Source of the DNA: Roseovarius nitratireducens
GTDB lineage: Bacteria > Pseudomonadota > Alphaproteobacteria > Rhodobacterales > Rhodobacteraceae
Assembly: GCF_002925845.1 (NCBI RefSeq)
Contig: NZ_PDNI01000071.1
Location: 124,001 to 188,000, forward strand
Direction: 5' to 3'
DNA length: 64,000 nt
The position numbers and the translations under genes were made by a program. The notes below the pieces were generated by a model. It had not been told where the DNA came from. It was given only the letters and a program-made list of their open reading frames with translations, and did not search any database. Below are positions 45,289 to 53,701 of the stretch, one piece after another; positions within the stretch are counted from its first letter, which is position 1; each line of letters opens with the position of its first letter.

Positions 45289-45429
45289 CGGAGTGGTAGT
45301 GAAGGTGGAGCTAGCTCGTCGCGAAATGCAAAGGAGCCAACGGCAAACCATCTGCTCATGGTTTGGCTTGCACCACGGCTGATCCTTGCGTCCTCCCGCA
45401 ATAGCACTATTGCTGAGCCAACTGGTTCG

Positions 45430-46152
45430 TCAGTTCCCATCCTTGCCCGCAAAAACCGAAGTCCGTCCCCGGACCTGGAGCGCCCTGCGAGAGGCTTCGA
45501 CGTTGCCGTTTTTCGAGACCAGTGACGTGGGCGGCTCCTTTTGCTCCAGCTTTTCTATGGCAACGATGGAATCATAAAAGCGCACCGAGTTGAGCTCTCT
45601 GGCCATGTCCTGAAAGGGGAACAACGCGTCCTGGTCGGTATACCAAGAGTGCATCGTATCTATGAGCCTCTTGGAATATTCAATGAAACTCGCTTCGTTC
45701 CGGTAGCCGCCGCCAAAGCCCGGCCAGTAGCTGGTGTGGCAGTCTTCCACCATGTAAAGCCCCCCGTTCGTCAAATGCTGCCACAGGCTCTCGAAGCTGG
45801 CGATCTGATGAGCGCAGACGTGGCTGCCGTCATCCAGCACGACATCAAAGGGGCCAAGTTCTCCAGCCAGCGAGGTCAGAAATTCCGGGTCTGCCTGGTT
45901 GCCGATCCGCACGTTGGTCCCTTCAATTTCAAACGCTTTGCAGGCGGGATCAATGTCGATGAAAGTGAGTCTGCTGCCATCCGGGAAATAGTCCTTCCAC
46001 ATCGGAATGGAGCCGCCCTTGAATATCCCGATTTCCAGAAAGGATATCGGCTGTTTCAAGAAACGTCCCATCTCGCGTTCATAGACTTGGAAGTAGTGGT
46101 GCCATTTGGTTAGCGCGCGGTCGTCCGTCTTCTTCAGGTGGTCTATTAGCAT
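45430..46152 (-). CDS. Class I SAM-dependent methyltransferase, probably acquired
   Basis: The 240-residue protein has a Rossmann SAM motif beginning at Glu40 (FLEIGIFKGGSIPMWKDYF), an acidic loop RLTFIDIDPACKAFE, GPFDVVLDDGSHVCAHQI and GGLYMVEDCHTSYWPGFGGG. This resembles methyltransferases found in polysaccharide, macrolide and cephalosporin-type clusters. The family is known; the acceptor is not. Its base composition is lower in GC than rsmB and the heparinase-like gene around it, and it is inverted relative to both, so it was likely inserted here. A GCAATAG/CTATTGC hairpin at 45398-45413 may end its transcript. Confidence 0.78.
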   Translation of the reverse strand: MLIDHLKKTDDRALTKWHHYFQVYEREMGRFLKQPISFLEIGIFKGGSIPMWKDYFPDGSRLTFIDIDPACKAFEIEGTNVRIGNQADPEFLTSLAGELGPFDVVLDDGSHVCAHQIASFESLWQHLTNGGLYMVEDCHTSYWPGFGGGYRNEASFIEYSKRLIDTMHSWYTDQDALFPFQDMARELNSVRFYDSIVAIEKLEQKEPPTSLVSKNGNVEASRRALQVRGRTSVFAGKDGN

Positions 46153-46413
46153 GGGAAATCCTGCTTTCGTGGCAGCGCGACAATAACACTCGTGTCTGCG
46201 GGGGATGAAGGGAAAATGAAAGTCCGGTGTGAATGGCGGCCTTGCCTCGCGCCATCTGCCTACCTGATCGAAGAGCGCAGGTTCAGTCCTGGGCCGCTCG
46301 CTCTTCGGGAAGACCGCAAAAGTCAATCATCAGAGCCGCATTCCGCCGGTGACTTGGGCGCGCAGCCCCATTATAGTGCTGCCACGAGCGCCGCAAGAAG
46401 CGTGCAGAGGCAC

Positions 46414-48156
46414 ATGTCGCATTCCGAATCCCTGTCCGCGCGCTGGGCGCGCCTGAGAAACTGGCTGGCCGCGCGGCGGGCGGGGCGCGGCCAGCCGGTG
46501 ACCGCCTTCGTGTCGCAGCCCGAGCCGCGCAGCATCGGCTACCTCGCGCGGGGGCGGCAGCTTTGCGCGGGGAATTTCGTCTTTGCGGGCCATCTCGTGG
46601 AGGCCCCCGACACGATGATCTGGGACATCGTCTCGCCGGACGCTGATTTCGCCGCCGAGATGCACGGATTCGGCTGGCTCGACGATCTCGCGGCGGCGGG
46701 GGATGCTGCGGCGCGTGCCAAGGCGCAGGCGTGGCTCATGGAATGGATCGCGCGCTACGGGCGCGGGCGCGGGCCGGGGTGGACGCCGGACCTCGCGGGT
46801 CGGCGGCTCATCCGCTGGATCAGCCACGCGCTGTTCCTCATGCGCGGGCAGTCGTCGGAGGAGTCCGAGGCGTTCCTGCGCGCGCTGGCGCGGCAGGCGC
46901 GGTTCCTGTCGTGGCGTTGGCAGGCTGCGACACCGGGGCTCAAGCGTCTCGAGGCGCTCACCGGGCTGGTCTTTGCCGGGGTGTCGCTCGAGGGGATGGC
47001 GCCACTTGCCGACGAGGCACGGGCGGCGCTGGCGCGCGAATGCGCGGCTTGCGTCGATGACGAGGGCGGCATTCCGGGGCGCAATCCCGAGGCGTTGCTG
47101 GAGGTGTTCACGCTGCTGACATGGTCGGCGCTGGTGCTGAGCGAGAACGGGCGCACTGCGGCGGACGCGCATTGGCGTGCGGTGGAGCGGATCGCGCCGT
47201 GCCTGCGTGCGCTGCGCCATGCCGATGGCGGGCTGGCGCGGTTCCACGGCGGCGGAAAAGGCCTCGACGGGCGGCTCGACGCGGCACTGGCGGCAAGCGG
47301 GGTCAAGGGACAGGCGCGGAGCGGGCGCGCGATGGGTTATGCGCGGCTGGCGCGCGCGCGCACGAGCGTCATTATAGATGCTGCGCCACCCGCAATGGGG
47401 GCTGCCGCCGACGAGGCGCATGCCTCGACGCTGGCATTCGAGCTCACCTCGGGACGGCGGCCTCTGATCGTGAATTGCGGCTCTGGGGCGAGTTTCGGCC
47501 CCGAGTGGCGGCGCGCGGGGCGCGCGACACCGTCACATTCGGCGCTGGTGGTGGCGGGCGGGTCGAGCGCCCGGCTGGGCCGCGACCGCCGCCATCCCGG
47601 ACGGCTGGAAGAAGTGCCGCGCGACGTGCCGGTGCAGATGTCGCGCGCGCCCGACGGGGTGCGCTTCGAGGGCGGGCATGACGGGTATCTACGCAGCCAC
47701 GGACTGATGCACGTCCGCAGACTCGACCTGTCTGGCGATGGCCGGGCGCTGGTGGGCGAGGACATGCTGCTGGCACTGGAGGACGATCACAAGGCGCGAT
47801 TCGACCGCGCGCTCGATGCCACGCGCCTGCATGGCGTGCCGTATGACATCCGCTTTCACCTGCACCCGGACGTGGAGGCATCGCTCGACATGGGCGGTGC
47901 TGCAGTGTCGCTGGTGCTGCGCAGTGGCGAAATCTGGGTGTTTCGGAGCGACGGCGTGGCCGCTTTGGCCTTGAACCCGAGCGTCTATCTTGAAAAAACG
48001 CGGCTCAAGCCGCGTGCGACACGGCAGATCATTCTCTCGGGTCGCGCGACGGGCTATGCGACCCGTATCCGCTGGTCACTGGCCAAGGCGCAGGAAACCC
48101 CCGTCGGCATCCGCGATGTCACGGAGGAGGCGCTCGACCCAGTGGCTGAGGAGTGA
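46414..48156 (+). CDS. Heparinase II/III-like family protein
   Basis: The 580-residue protein has an alpha-helical toroid first half (PGWTPDLAGRRLIRWISHAL, ARQARFLSWRWQAATPGLKR). The second half has beta-sandwich features of the heparinase II/III family: ADGGLARFHGGGKGLDGRLD, RPLIVNCGSGASFGPEWRRA, TPSHSALVVAGGSSARLG and DGVRFEGGHDGYLRSHGLMH. Such proteins are lyases for acidic polysaccharides, but this Rhodobacterales branch beside purH is uncharacterised. The ATG at 46414 is chosen over longer frames that cross the lower-GC insert. Confidence 0.82.
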   Translation: MSHSESLSARWARLRNWLAARRAGRGQPVTAFVSQPEPRSIGYLARGRQLCAGNFVFAGHLVEAPDTMIWDIVSPDADFAAEMHGFGWLDDLAAAGDAAARAKAQAWLMEWIARYGRGRGPGWTPDLAGRRLIRWISHALFLMRGQSSEESEAFLRALARQARFLSWRWQAATPGLKRLEALTGLVFAGVSLEGMAPLADEARAALARECAACVDDEGGIPGRNPEALLEVFTLLTWSALVLSENGRTAADAHWRAVERIAPCLRALRHADGGLARFHGGGKGLDGRLDAALAASGVKGQARSGRAMGYARLARARTSVIIDAAPPAMGAAADEAHASTLAFELTSGRRPLIVNCGSGASFGPEWRRAGRATPSHSALVVAGGSSARLGRDRRHPGRLEEVPRDVPVQMSRAPDGVRFEGGHDGYLRSHGLMHVRRLDLSGDGRALVGEDMLLALEDDHKARFDRALDATRLHGVPYDIRFHLHPDVEASLDMGGAAVSLVLRSGEIWVFRSDGVAALALNPSVYLEKTRLKPRATRQIILSGRATGYATRIRWSLAKAQETPVGIRDVTEEALDPVAEE

Positions 48157-48203
48157 TCCGCCGGACTCCCGTTCGGCATCCATTTTGACAGGACACACAA
48201 CCG

Positions 48204-49793
48204 ATGACCGATCTCGCGCCCGTGACCCGCGCCCTTCTCTCCGTTTCCGACAAGACCGGTCTTGTCGATCTTGGCCGCGCGTTGGCGGAGCGTGGCGTGG
48301 AACTCGTCTCGACCGGTGGCACCGCGCGCGCCCTGCGCGAAGCTGGGCTCGCGGTGCGCGACGTGGCAGAGGTGACCGGCTTTCCCGAGATGATGGATGG
48401 GCGCGTCAAGACGCTGCACCCGATGGTGCATGGCGGGTTGCTGGCGCTGCGTGACAACCCGGGTCACGTAGCGGCGATGGAGGCGCATGGAATCGTGCCA
48501 ATCGACCTCCTGGTAGTCAATCTCTACCCGTTCGAAGAGACCGTGGCCAAGGGTGCCGATTACGATACCTGCGTGGAGAATATAGACATCGGCGGCCCGG
48601 CGATGATTCGTGCGGCAGCCAAGAACCATGCGCATGTGACCGTGGTGGTGGATGTCGAGGATTACGACAAGGTGCTGGGCGACATGGATCAGCATGGCGG
48701 CGCGACCTGCCCTAAATTCCGCCGCAAGCTGGCGCAGCGCGCCTACGCGCGCACGGCGGCCTATGACGCGGCGGTGAGCACCTGGATGGCCGAGGCCATC
48801 GACGAACCCGCCCCGCGCCGCCGCGCCTTTGCCGGGACGCTCGCGCAGGTGCTGCGCTATGGCGAGAATCCGCATCAGAGCGCCGCGTTCTACACCGACG
48901 GCTCCGATCGCCCCGGCGTGGCCACTGCGCGGCAGGTGCAGGGCAAGGAGCTGAGCTACAACAACATCAACGACACCGACGCCGCCTTCGAGTTGGTCAG
49001 CGAATTCGCGCCTGAAGACGGCCCCGCCTGCGCCATCATCAAACATGCCAATCCCTGTGGCGTGGCGCGTGGCGCGACGCTGCTCGACGCCTACAAGAGC
49101 GCCTTCGACTGCGACCGCACCTCGGCCTTCGGCGGTATCATCGCGCTGAACCATTCGCTTGATGCGGCAACGGCGGAAGAGATCGCCGGGATTTTCACCG
49201 AAGTGGTGATTGCACCCGGGGCCGATGAGGCGGCAATGAGTATTTTTGCCAAGAAGAAGAACCTGAGGCTCTTGCTGACCGGCGGGCTCGCCGATCCGGC
49301 GGCGCCGGGGCGGATGATCAGGCAGGTTTCGGGCGGCTACCTGGTGCAGGACAAGGATGCGGGACGCCTGAGCGCCGATGATCTGCGGGTGGTGACGAAG
49401 CGGGTGCCGACGGATCGTGAAATGTCGGATATGCTATTTGCCTGGACGGTGGCCAAGCATGTGAAATCCAACGCCATCGTTTACGTTAAGGATGGCGCCA
49501 CGGTCGGGGTCGGCGCGGGCCAGATGAGCCGTGTGGACAGTTGCCGCATCGCCGCGCGCAAGGCGCGTGACATGGCCGAGACGCTGGGATTGCCCGTGCC
49601 GCTGACCGAGGGCAGCGTAGTGGCGTCGGACGCGTTCTTTCCCTTCGCCGACGGGCTGATGACGGCCGCCGATGCGGGGGCCACTGCGGTCATCCATCCC
49701 GGCGGGTCGATGCGCGACGACGAGGTGATCGCGGCGGCGGACAAGGCGGGGCTGGCGATGGTGCTGACCGGTCAGCGCCATTTCCGGCACTGA
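48204..49793 (+). CDS. purH: Bifunctional AICAR transformylase/IMP cyclohydrolase
   Basis: The 529-residue enzyme catalyses the last two steps of IMP synthesis in the cytosol. The IMP cyclohydrolase domain is at the N-terminus ([56 protein letters not shown]). The transformylase domain follows ([44 protein letters not shown]) and ends with [20 protein letters not shown]. It follows the heparinase-like gene by 47 bases and precedes lspA by nine. Confidence 0.98.
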   Translation: MTDLAPVTRALLSVSDKTGLVDLGRALAERGVELVSTGGTARALREAGLAVRDVAEVTGFPEMMDGRVKTLHPMVHGGLLALRDNPGHVAAMEAHGIVPIDLLVVNLYPFEETVAKGADYDTCVENIDIGGPAMIRAAAKNHAHVTVVVDVEDYDKVLGDMDQHGGATCPKFRRKLAQRAYARTAAYDAAVSTWMAEAIDEPAPRRRAFAGTLAQVLRYGENPHQSAAFYTDGSDRPGVATARQVQGKELSYNNINDTDAAFELVSEFAPEDGPACAIIKHANPCGVARGATLLDAYKSAFDCDRTSAFGGIIALNHSLDAATAEEIAGIFTEVVIAPGADEAAMSIFAKKKNLRLLLTGGLADPAAPGRMIRQVSGGYLVQDKDAGRLSADDLRVVTKRVPTDREMSDMLFAWTVAKHVKSNAIVYVKDGATVGVGAGQMSRVDSCRIAARKARDMAETLGLPVPLTEGSVVASDAFFPFADGLMTAADAGATAVIHPGGSMRDDEVIAAADKAGLAMVLTGQRHFRH

Positions 49794-49802
49794 GGCGGGC
49801 CG

Positions 49803-50273
49803 ATGCGCACTGTTTTCTGGGTGGCCTTCTGGGTCTTTCTGCTCGACCAGGCCACGAAATACCTCGTGGTCCACATGCTCGATCTGCGCAGTCTGGGATG
49901 GATCGAGGTCTGGCCACCGTTTCTCAACCTGCGCATGGCGTGGAACACGGGAATCAATTTCGGGATTCTCTCTGATCACGGTGCGGTCATGCGCTGGGCG
50001 CTTATCGCCGTGGCGCTGATGATCGTGGCGGCGGTGCTTTGGTGGGTTCATACCGAGCACCCCGGGCGGCTGCAGCGGTTCGCGGCGGGGGTGCTGGTGG
50101 GTGGCGCGCTGGGCAATGTCGTTGACCGGTTGATATATGGCGCGGTGGCGGATTTTCTCAACATGTCGTGCTGTGGCATCGACAACCCGTTCGCGTTCAA
50201 TGTGGCCGATTTGGCGATCTTCTCGGGTGCCTTCGGCATTGTGTTGCTGCCCGGCACGAAAAAGCCCTCGTGA
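49803..50273 (+). CDS. lspA: Lipoprotein signal peptidase (signal peptidase II)
   Basis: The 156-residue inner-membrane aspartyl protease removes signal peptides from diacylated prolipoproteins. Four transmembrane helices are visible. The catalytic aspartates are Asp108 in GGALGNVVDRLIYGAVADFL and Asp136 in FAFNVADLAIFSGA. WNTGINFGIL is the conserved AWN(xG)-type motif. It lies nine bases after purH and is followed by a lipoprotein gene, one of its probable substrates. Confidence 0.96.
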   Translation: MRTVFWVAFWVFLLDQATKYLVVHMLDLRSLGWIEVWPPFLNLRMAWNTGINFGILSDHGAVMRWALIAVALMIVAAVLWWVHTEHPGRLQRFAAGVLVGGALGNVVDRLIYGAVADFLNMSCCGIDNPFAFNVADLAIFSGAFGIVLLPGTKKPS

Positions 50274-50323
50274 CCTCGGCGGACGCATGCGGTAAACCAC
50301 CCCAAAGCGCAAGGAGTGTGGCT

Positions 50324-50863
50324 ATGTGGATGCCGCGGAAAACCGTTCTGACGCTGTTGGCTGTCGTAATCGTGGCGGGCTGTGGAGGCGCGCGCGACGA
50401 CGAGGTGTCGCTCAGGAAGATCAGGCACAAGGGCAACGGACCGGACGAGTTCTCGATCATACCCGGCAAGCCGCTGGAAATGCCCGAGGACGTGGCCGCG
50501 CTACCCGAGCCGGTACCGGGGGGGGGCAACCGCACCGATCAGGACCCGGTTGCCGACGGGATCGCGGCGCTGGGCGGGAACGCGGGCGCGCGGCGTACCG
50601 GGGCGCCCTCCGCGGCCAATGCCGGACTGTTGACCCATGCCGCGCGGTACGACCGGGATCCGGCGATCCGCCAGACGCTCGCCGCCGAAGATCGCGAGCT
50701 ACGCCGTGACTACGGGAACGTGAACATCCTGCGCATACTGCCCTCCGACGATTACACCCAGGCCTACAAGGACCAATGGCTCGATCCCTATGCCGAGGAG
50801 CAACGTCTGCGCCGCAGAGGCGTGCGCACCCCGGCGGCACCGCCGGCGCCCAGGGATCAGTGA
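50324..50863 (+). CDS. DUF3035-type lipoprotein
   Basis: The 179-residue protein has a lipoprotein signal with lipobox VAGC at Cys20. A linker carrying GPDEFSIIPGKPLEMPEDVA follows, the hallmark of DUF3035 (a beta-barrel F-type lipoprotein of alphaproteobacteria), then an acidic/basic C-terminal part. AAGGAG stands seven bases before the ATG. It is located between lspA and the M16 pair, as in many Rhodobacterales. Its role in the outer membrane is unknown. Confidence 0.82.
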   Translation: MWMPRKTVLTLLAVVIVAGCGGARDDEVSLRKIRHKGNGPDEFSIIPGKPLEMPEDVAALPEPVPGGGNRTDQDPVADGIAALGGNAGARRTGAPSAANAGLLTHAARYDRDPAIRQTLAAEDRELRRDYGNVNILRILPSDDYTQAYKDQWLDPYAEEQRLRRRGVRTPAAPPAPRDQ

Positions 50864-50932
50864 TCGCCGCTTGAAACGCGGGGCGCGGGGCGTATCTAGA
50901 GATCAATCGTTTCTCGAACGCGGAGGCCCGTC

Positions 50933-52258
50933 ATGCGCCGTCTGATCGTCGCGCTGCTTCTGGTGATCCCCTTCGGCCCCGCGTGGGCGGGGCCGGTGAC
51001 CAGCTTTACCCTCGATAACGGTATGGAGGTGGTGGTGATCGAGGATCACCGTGCCCCGGCGGTGACGCAGATGGTGTGGTATCGGGCCGGATCGGCGGAC
51101 GAGCCGCCCGGCATGTCGGGGGTGGCGCATTTCCTCGAACACCTGCTATTCAAGGGCACTGAGACGCTGGAGCCAGGCGAGTTCTCGGCCACGGTGGCGC
51201 GCCATGGCGGCACCGACAACGCCTTTACCAGCTATGATTACACCGCTTATTTCCAGCGCATCGCCGCCGACCGGCTCGGCCTCGTGATGGAGATGGAGGC
51301 CGACCGCATGGCCAACCTTCGCCTCTCGGAAAACGACATCGCCACCGAGCGCGACGTGATCCTGGAGGAGCGCAACCAGCGGGTCGAGAACAGCCCCGCA
51401 GCGCTCTTTCGCGAGCGGATGGGGGCGGTGCAATATCTCAACCACCCCTACGGCGCGCCGATCATCGGCTGGCGCCATGAGATGGAGGCACTCGACCGCG
51501 CGGCGGCGGTGGATTTCTACAGCACATATTACGCGCCCAACAACGCCATCCTGATCGTCGCCGGCGATGCCGACCCCGAGGAAGTGCGGGCGCTGGCAGA
51601 GAAACATTACGGCCCGATCCCGGCCAACCCGGACCTGCCCGAGCGTATCCGACCGCAGGAGCCGCCGCAACTTGCCGAGCGGCGGCTGAGCCTGCGCGAT
51701 CCGCGCGTGTCACAGCCCTACGTCGCGCGCTCCTACCTCGCGCCCGAGCGCGACAGCGGCGCGCAGCGCGAGGCGGCGGCGCTCACGCTTCTGGCGGCGC
51801 TCATGGGCAACGGACAGACATCGGTGCTCAACGAGGCGCTGCAATTCGAGCAGAGCATCGCCGTGCAGGTGGGCGCGTGGTATTCAGGCATGTCGCTCGA
51901 TGACGCGAGCCTCGATTTCGTGGTGGTTCCCGCCCCCGGCGTGACGCTGGACGAGGCCGAGGCCGCGCTCGGCGAGGTACTGACCGGGTTCCTTGAAACG
52001 GGCCCCGACCCCGAGCATCTGGAGAGGATCAAAAGCCAGTTGCGCGCGCAGGAAATCTACGAGCGGGACGACGTCACGGCGCTGGCGCAACGCTATGGGC
52101 GCGCGCTGACACAGGGGCTGACCGTGGCTGATGTGCAGGCATGGCCTGACATCCTGCAGGAGATCACGGATGAGGAGATCATGGACGCGGCGCGCAACGT
52201 GCTCGACCGCGAGAGATCGGTAACGGGCTACCTGATGGCCCCGGAGGTGACGCAATGA
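50933..52258 (+). CDS. M16 family zinc metallopeptidase, catalytic subunit
   Basis: The 441-residue protein has a signal peptide (LIVALLLVIPFGPAWA) and the inverted zinc motif HFLEH at residues 66-70, with the downstream Glu ligand in ATERDVILEERNQRV. The second domain (VSQPYVARSYLAPERDSGAQ) completes the M16 fold. It should act in the periplasm with the next gene's product, which lacks the zinc site, in the manner of the two-subunit M16B peptidases. The stop overlaps the partner's start by four bases. Confidence 0.92.
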   Translation: MRRLIVALLLVIPFGPAWAGPVTSFTLDNGMEVVVIEDHRAPAVTQMVWYRAGSADEPPGMSGVAHFLEHLLFKGTETLEPGEFSATVARHGGTDNAFTSYDYTAYFQRIAADRLGLVMEMEADRMANLRLSENDIATERDVILEERNQRVENSPAALFRERMGAVQYLNHPYGAPIIGWRHEMEALDRAAAVDFYSTYYAPNNAILIVAGDADPEEVRALAEKHYGPIPANPDLPERIRPQEPPQLAERRLSLRDPRVSQPYVARSYLAPERDSGAQREAAALTLLAALMGNGQTSVLNEALQFEQSIAVQVGAWYSGMSLDDASLDFVVVPAPGVTLDEAEAALGEVLTGFLETGPDPEHLERIKSQLRAQEIYERDDVTALAQRYGRALTQGLTVADVQAWPDILQEITDEEIMDAARNVLDRERSVTGYLMAPEVTQ

Positions 52259-53568
52259 TCCGGTTCGCCCTTGTTGCAATCATGGTGTTGGCGGCGCTTC
52301 CCGCGCGCGCCGCGGTGGATGTCGAGCAAGTCACGAGCCCAGGCGGCATCGACGCGTGGCTCGTCGAGGATCACTCGATCCCCTTTGTCGCGCTCGAACT
52401 GCGCTTTCGCGGGGGCACCTCGCTTGACCCCGAGGGCAAGGCGGGGGCGGTCAACCTGATGACCGGGCTTCTGGAGGAAGGAGCGGGGACCCGCGACGCA
52501 CAGGAATTCGCGCGCGCCACCGAGGCGCTGGCCGCGCGGTTCGGCTATGGCGCGGGCGACGACACGGTAAGCGTCTCGGCACAGTTCCTGACCGAGCGGC
52601 GCGCGGAGGCGATCGAGCTGCTGCGCGACAGCCTGATCGCCCCGCGATTCGACCCCGAGGCCATCGAGCGGGTGCGTGCGCAGGTGCTTTCGGGGTTGCG
52701 CTCGGATCAGACCGACCCGCGCAGCCTCGCCGGACGCGCGGCATCGCGGCTGATCTACGGCGATCACCCCTATGGGCGCCCGGGCGAGGGTACCATCGAG
52801 AGCGTGAGCAGTCTCACCCGCGAGGATATCGCCGTCGCGCACCGCGCCGCGCTCGCGCGTGACCGTGTTCATATCAGCGCCGTGGGTGATATAACCGCCG
52901 AAGAGCTGGGCGCGCTGCTCGATCGCCTGCTGGGCGATTTGCCCGCCACCGGTGCGCCGCTGCCCGGCGAGGCCGATCCGACCCTACCTGGCGGCATCAA
53001 GGTAGTCGAATTCGAGACGCCGCAATCCATTGCGCTATTCGCGCAGCGCGGCCCCGACCGGCACCATCCCGATTTCCTCACCGCTTATGTGCTCAATCAC
53101 ATCCTCGGCGGAGGCGGGTTCGAGAGCCGTCTGATGACCGAGGTGCGCGAGAAGCGGGGGCTTACCTATGGCGTCTATTCCTACCTCGCCAACAAGGACG
53201 CGGCCGATCTCTGGATGGGCTCGGTCGCCTCGGCCAACGGGCGCGTGGCCGAGGCCATCGCGGTGATTCGCGACCAATGGGCGCGGTTGCGCGACGAGGG
53301 GGTGACGGCGGAGGAACTCGAGGACGCCAAGACCTACCTTACCGGTGCCTACCCGCTGCGCTTTGAGGGCAACGCACAGATCGCCTCGATCGCCGTGGGG
53401 ATGCAGGTGGACGGGCTGCCTGTCGAATACATCGCCAACCGCAACGAGATGATCGAGGAGATCACGCTTGAAGAGATCAACCGCGTGGCACGCGAGTGGC
53501 TCGATCCCGATCGGCTGACCTTCGTCGTGGTCGGGCAACCCGAAGGGGTGGAAAGCACGGTGAACTGA
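52255..53568 (+). CDS. M16 family peptidase-like protein, non-catalytic partner
   Basis: The 437-residue protein has a signal peptide (FALVAIMVLAALPARA) and the same two-domain M16 fold (GKAGAVNLMTGLLEEGAGTR at the position of the zinc helix, FESRLMTEVREKRGLTYGVY near the C-terminus). The HxxEH ligands are absent, being replaced by NLMTGLLEE, while the R/Y substrate-binding RGLTYGVYS stretch is kept. Its ATGA coupling to the catalytic partner points to an obligate heterodimer. Confidence 0.9.
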   Translation: MIRFALVAIMVLAALPARAAVDVEQVTSPGGIDAWLVEDHSIPFVALELRFRGGTSLDPEGKAGAVNLMTGLLEEGAGTRDAQEFARATEALAARFGYGAGDDTVSVSAQFLTERRAEAIELLRDSLIAPRFDPEAIERVRAQVLSGLRSDQTDPRSLAGRAASRLIYGDHPYGRPGEGTIESVSSLTREDIAVAHRAALARDRVHISAVGDITAEELGALLDRLLGDLPATGAPLPGEADPTLPGGIKVVEFETPQSIALFAQRGPDRHHPDFLTAYVLNHILGGGGFESRLMTEVREKRGLTYGVYSYLANKDAADLWMGSVASANGRVAEAIAVIRDQWARLRDEGVTAEELEDAKTYLTGAYPLRFEGNAQIASIAVGMQVDGLPVEYIANRNEMIEEITLEEINRVAREWLDPDRLTFVVVGQPEGVESTVN

Positions 53569-53701
53569 GTCCGGGCGAGGGACGGTTCGTTATTGTCAGG
53601 CGAAAGTTGAAGGACGTTTGACGACCCGCGAACGGGGACGCGGCCGCGAAGCATCGCTTCCGGCCAGCCTGTGCCCAACGCCACTGCTTCGGGGCATAGC
53701 C

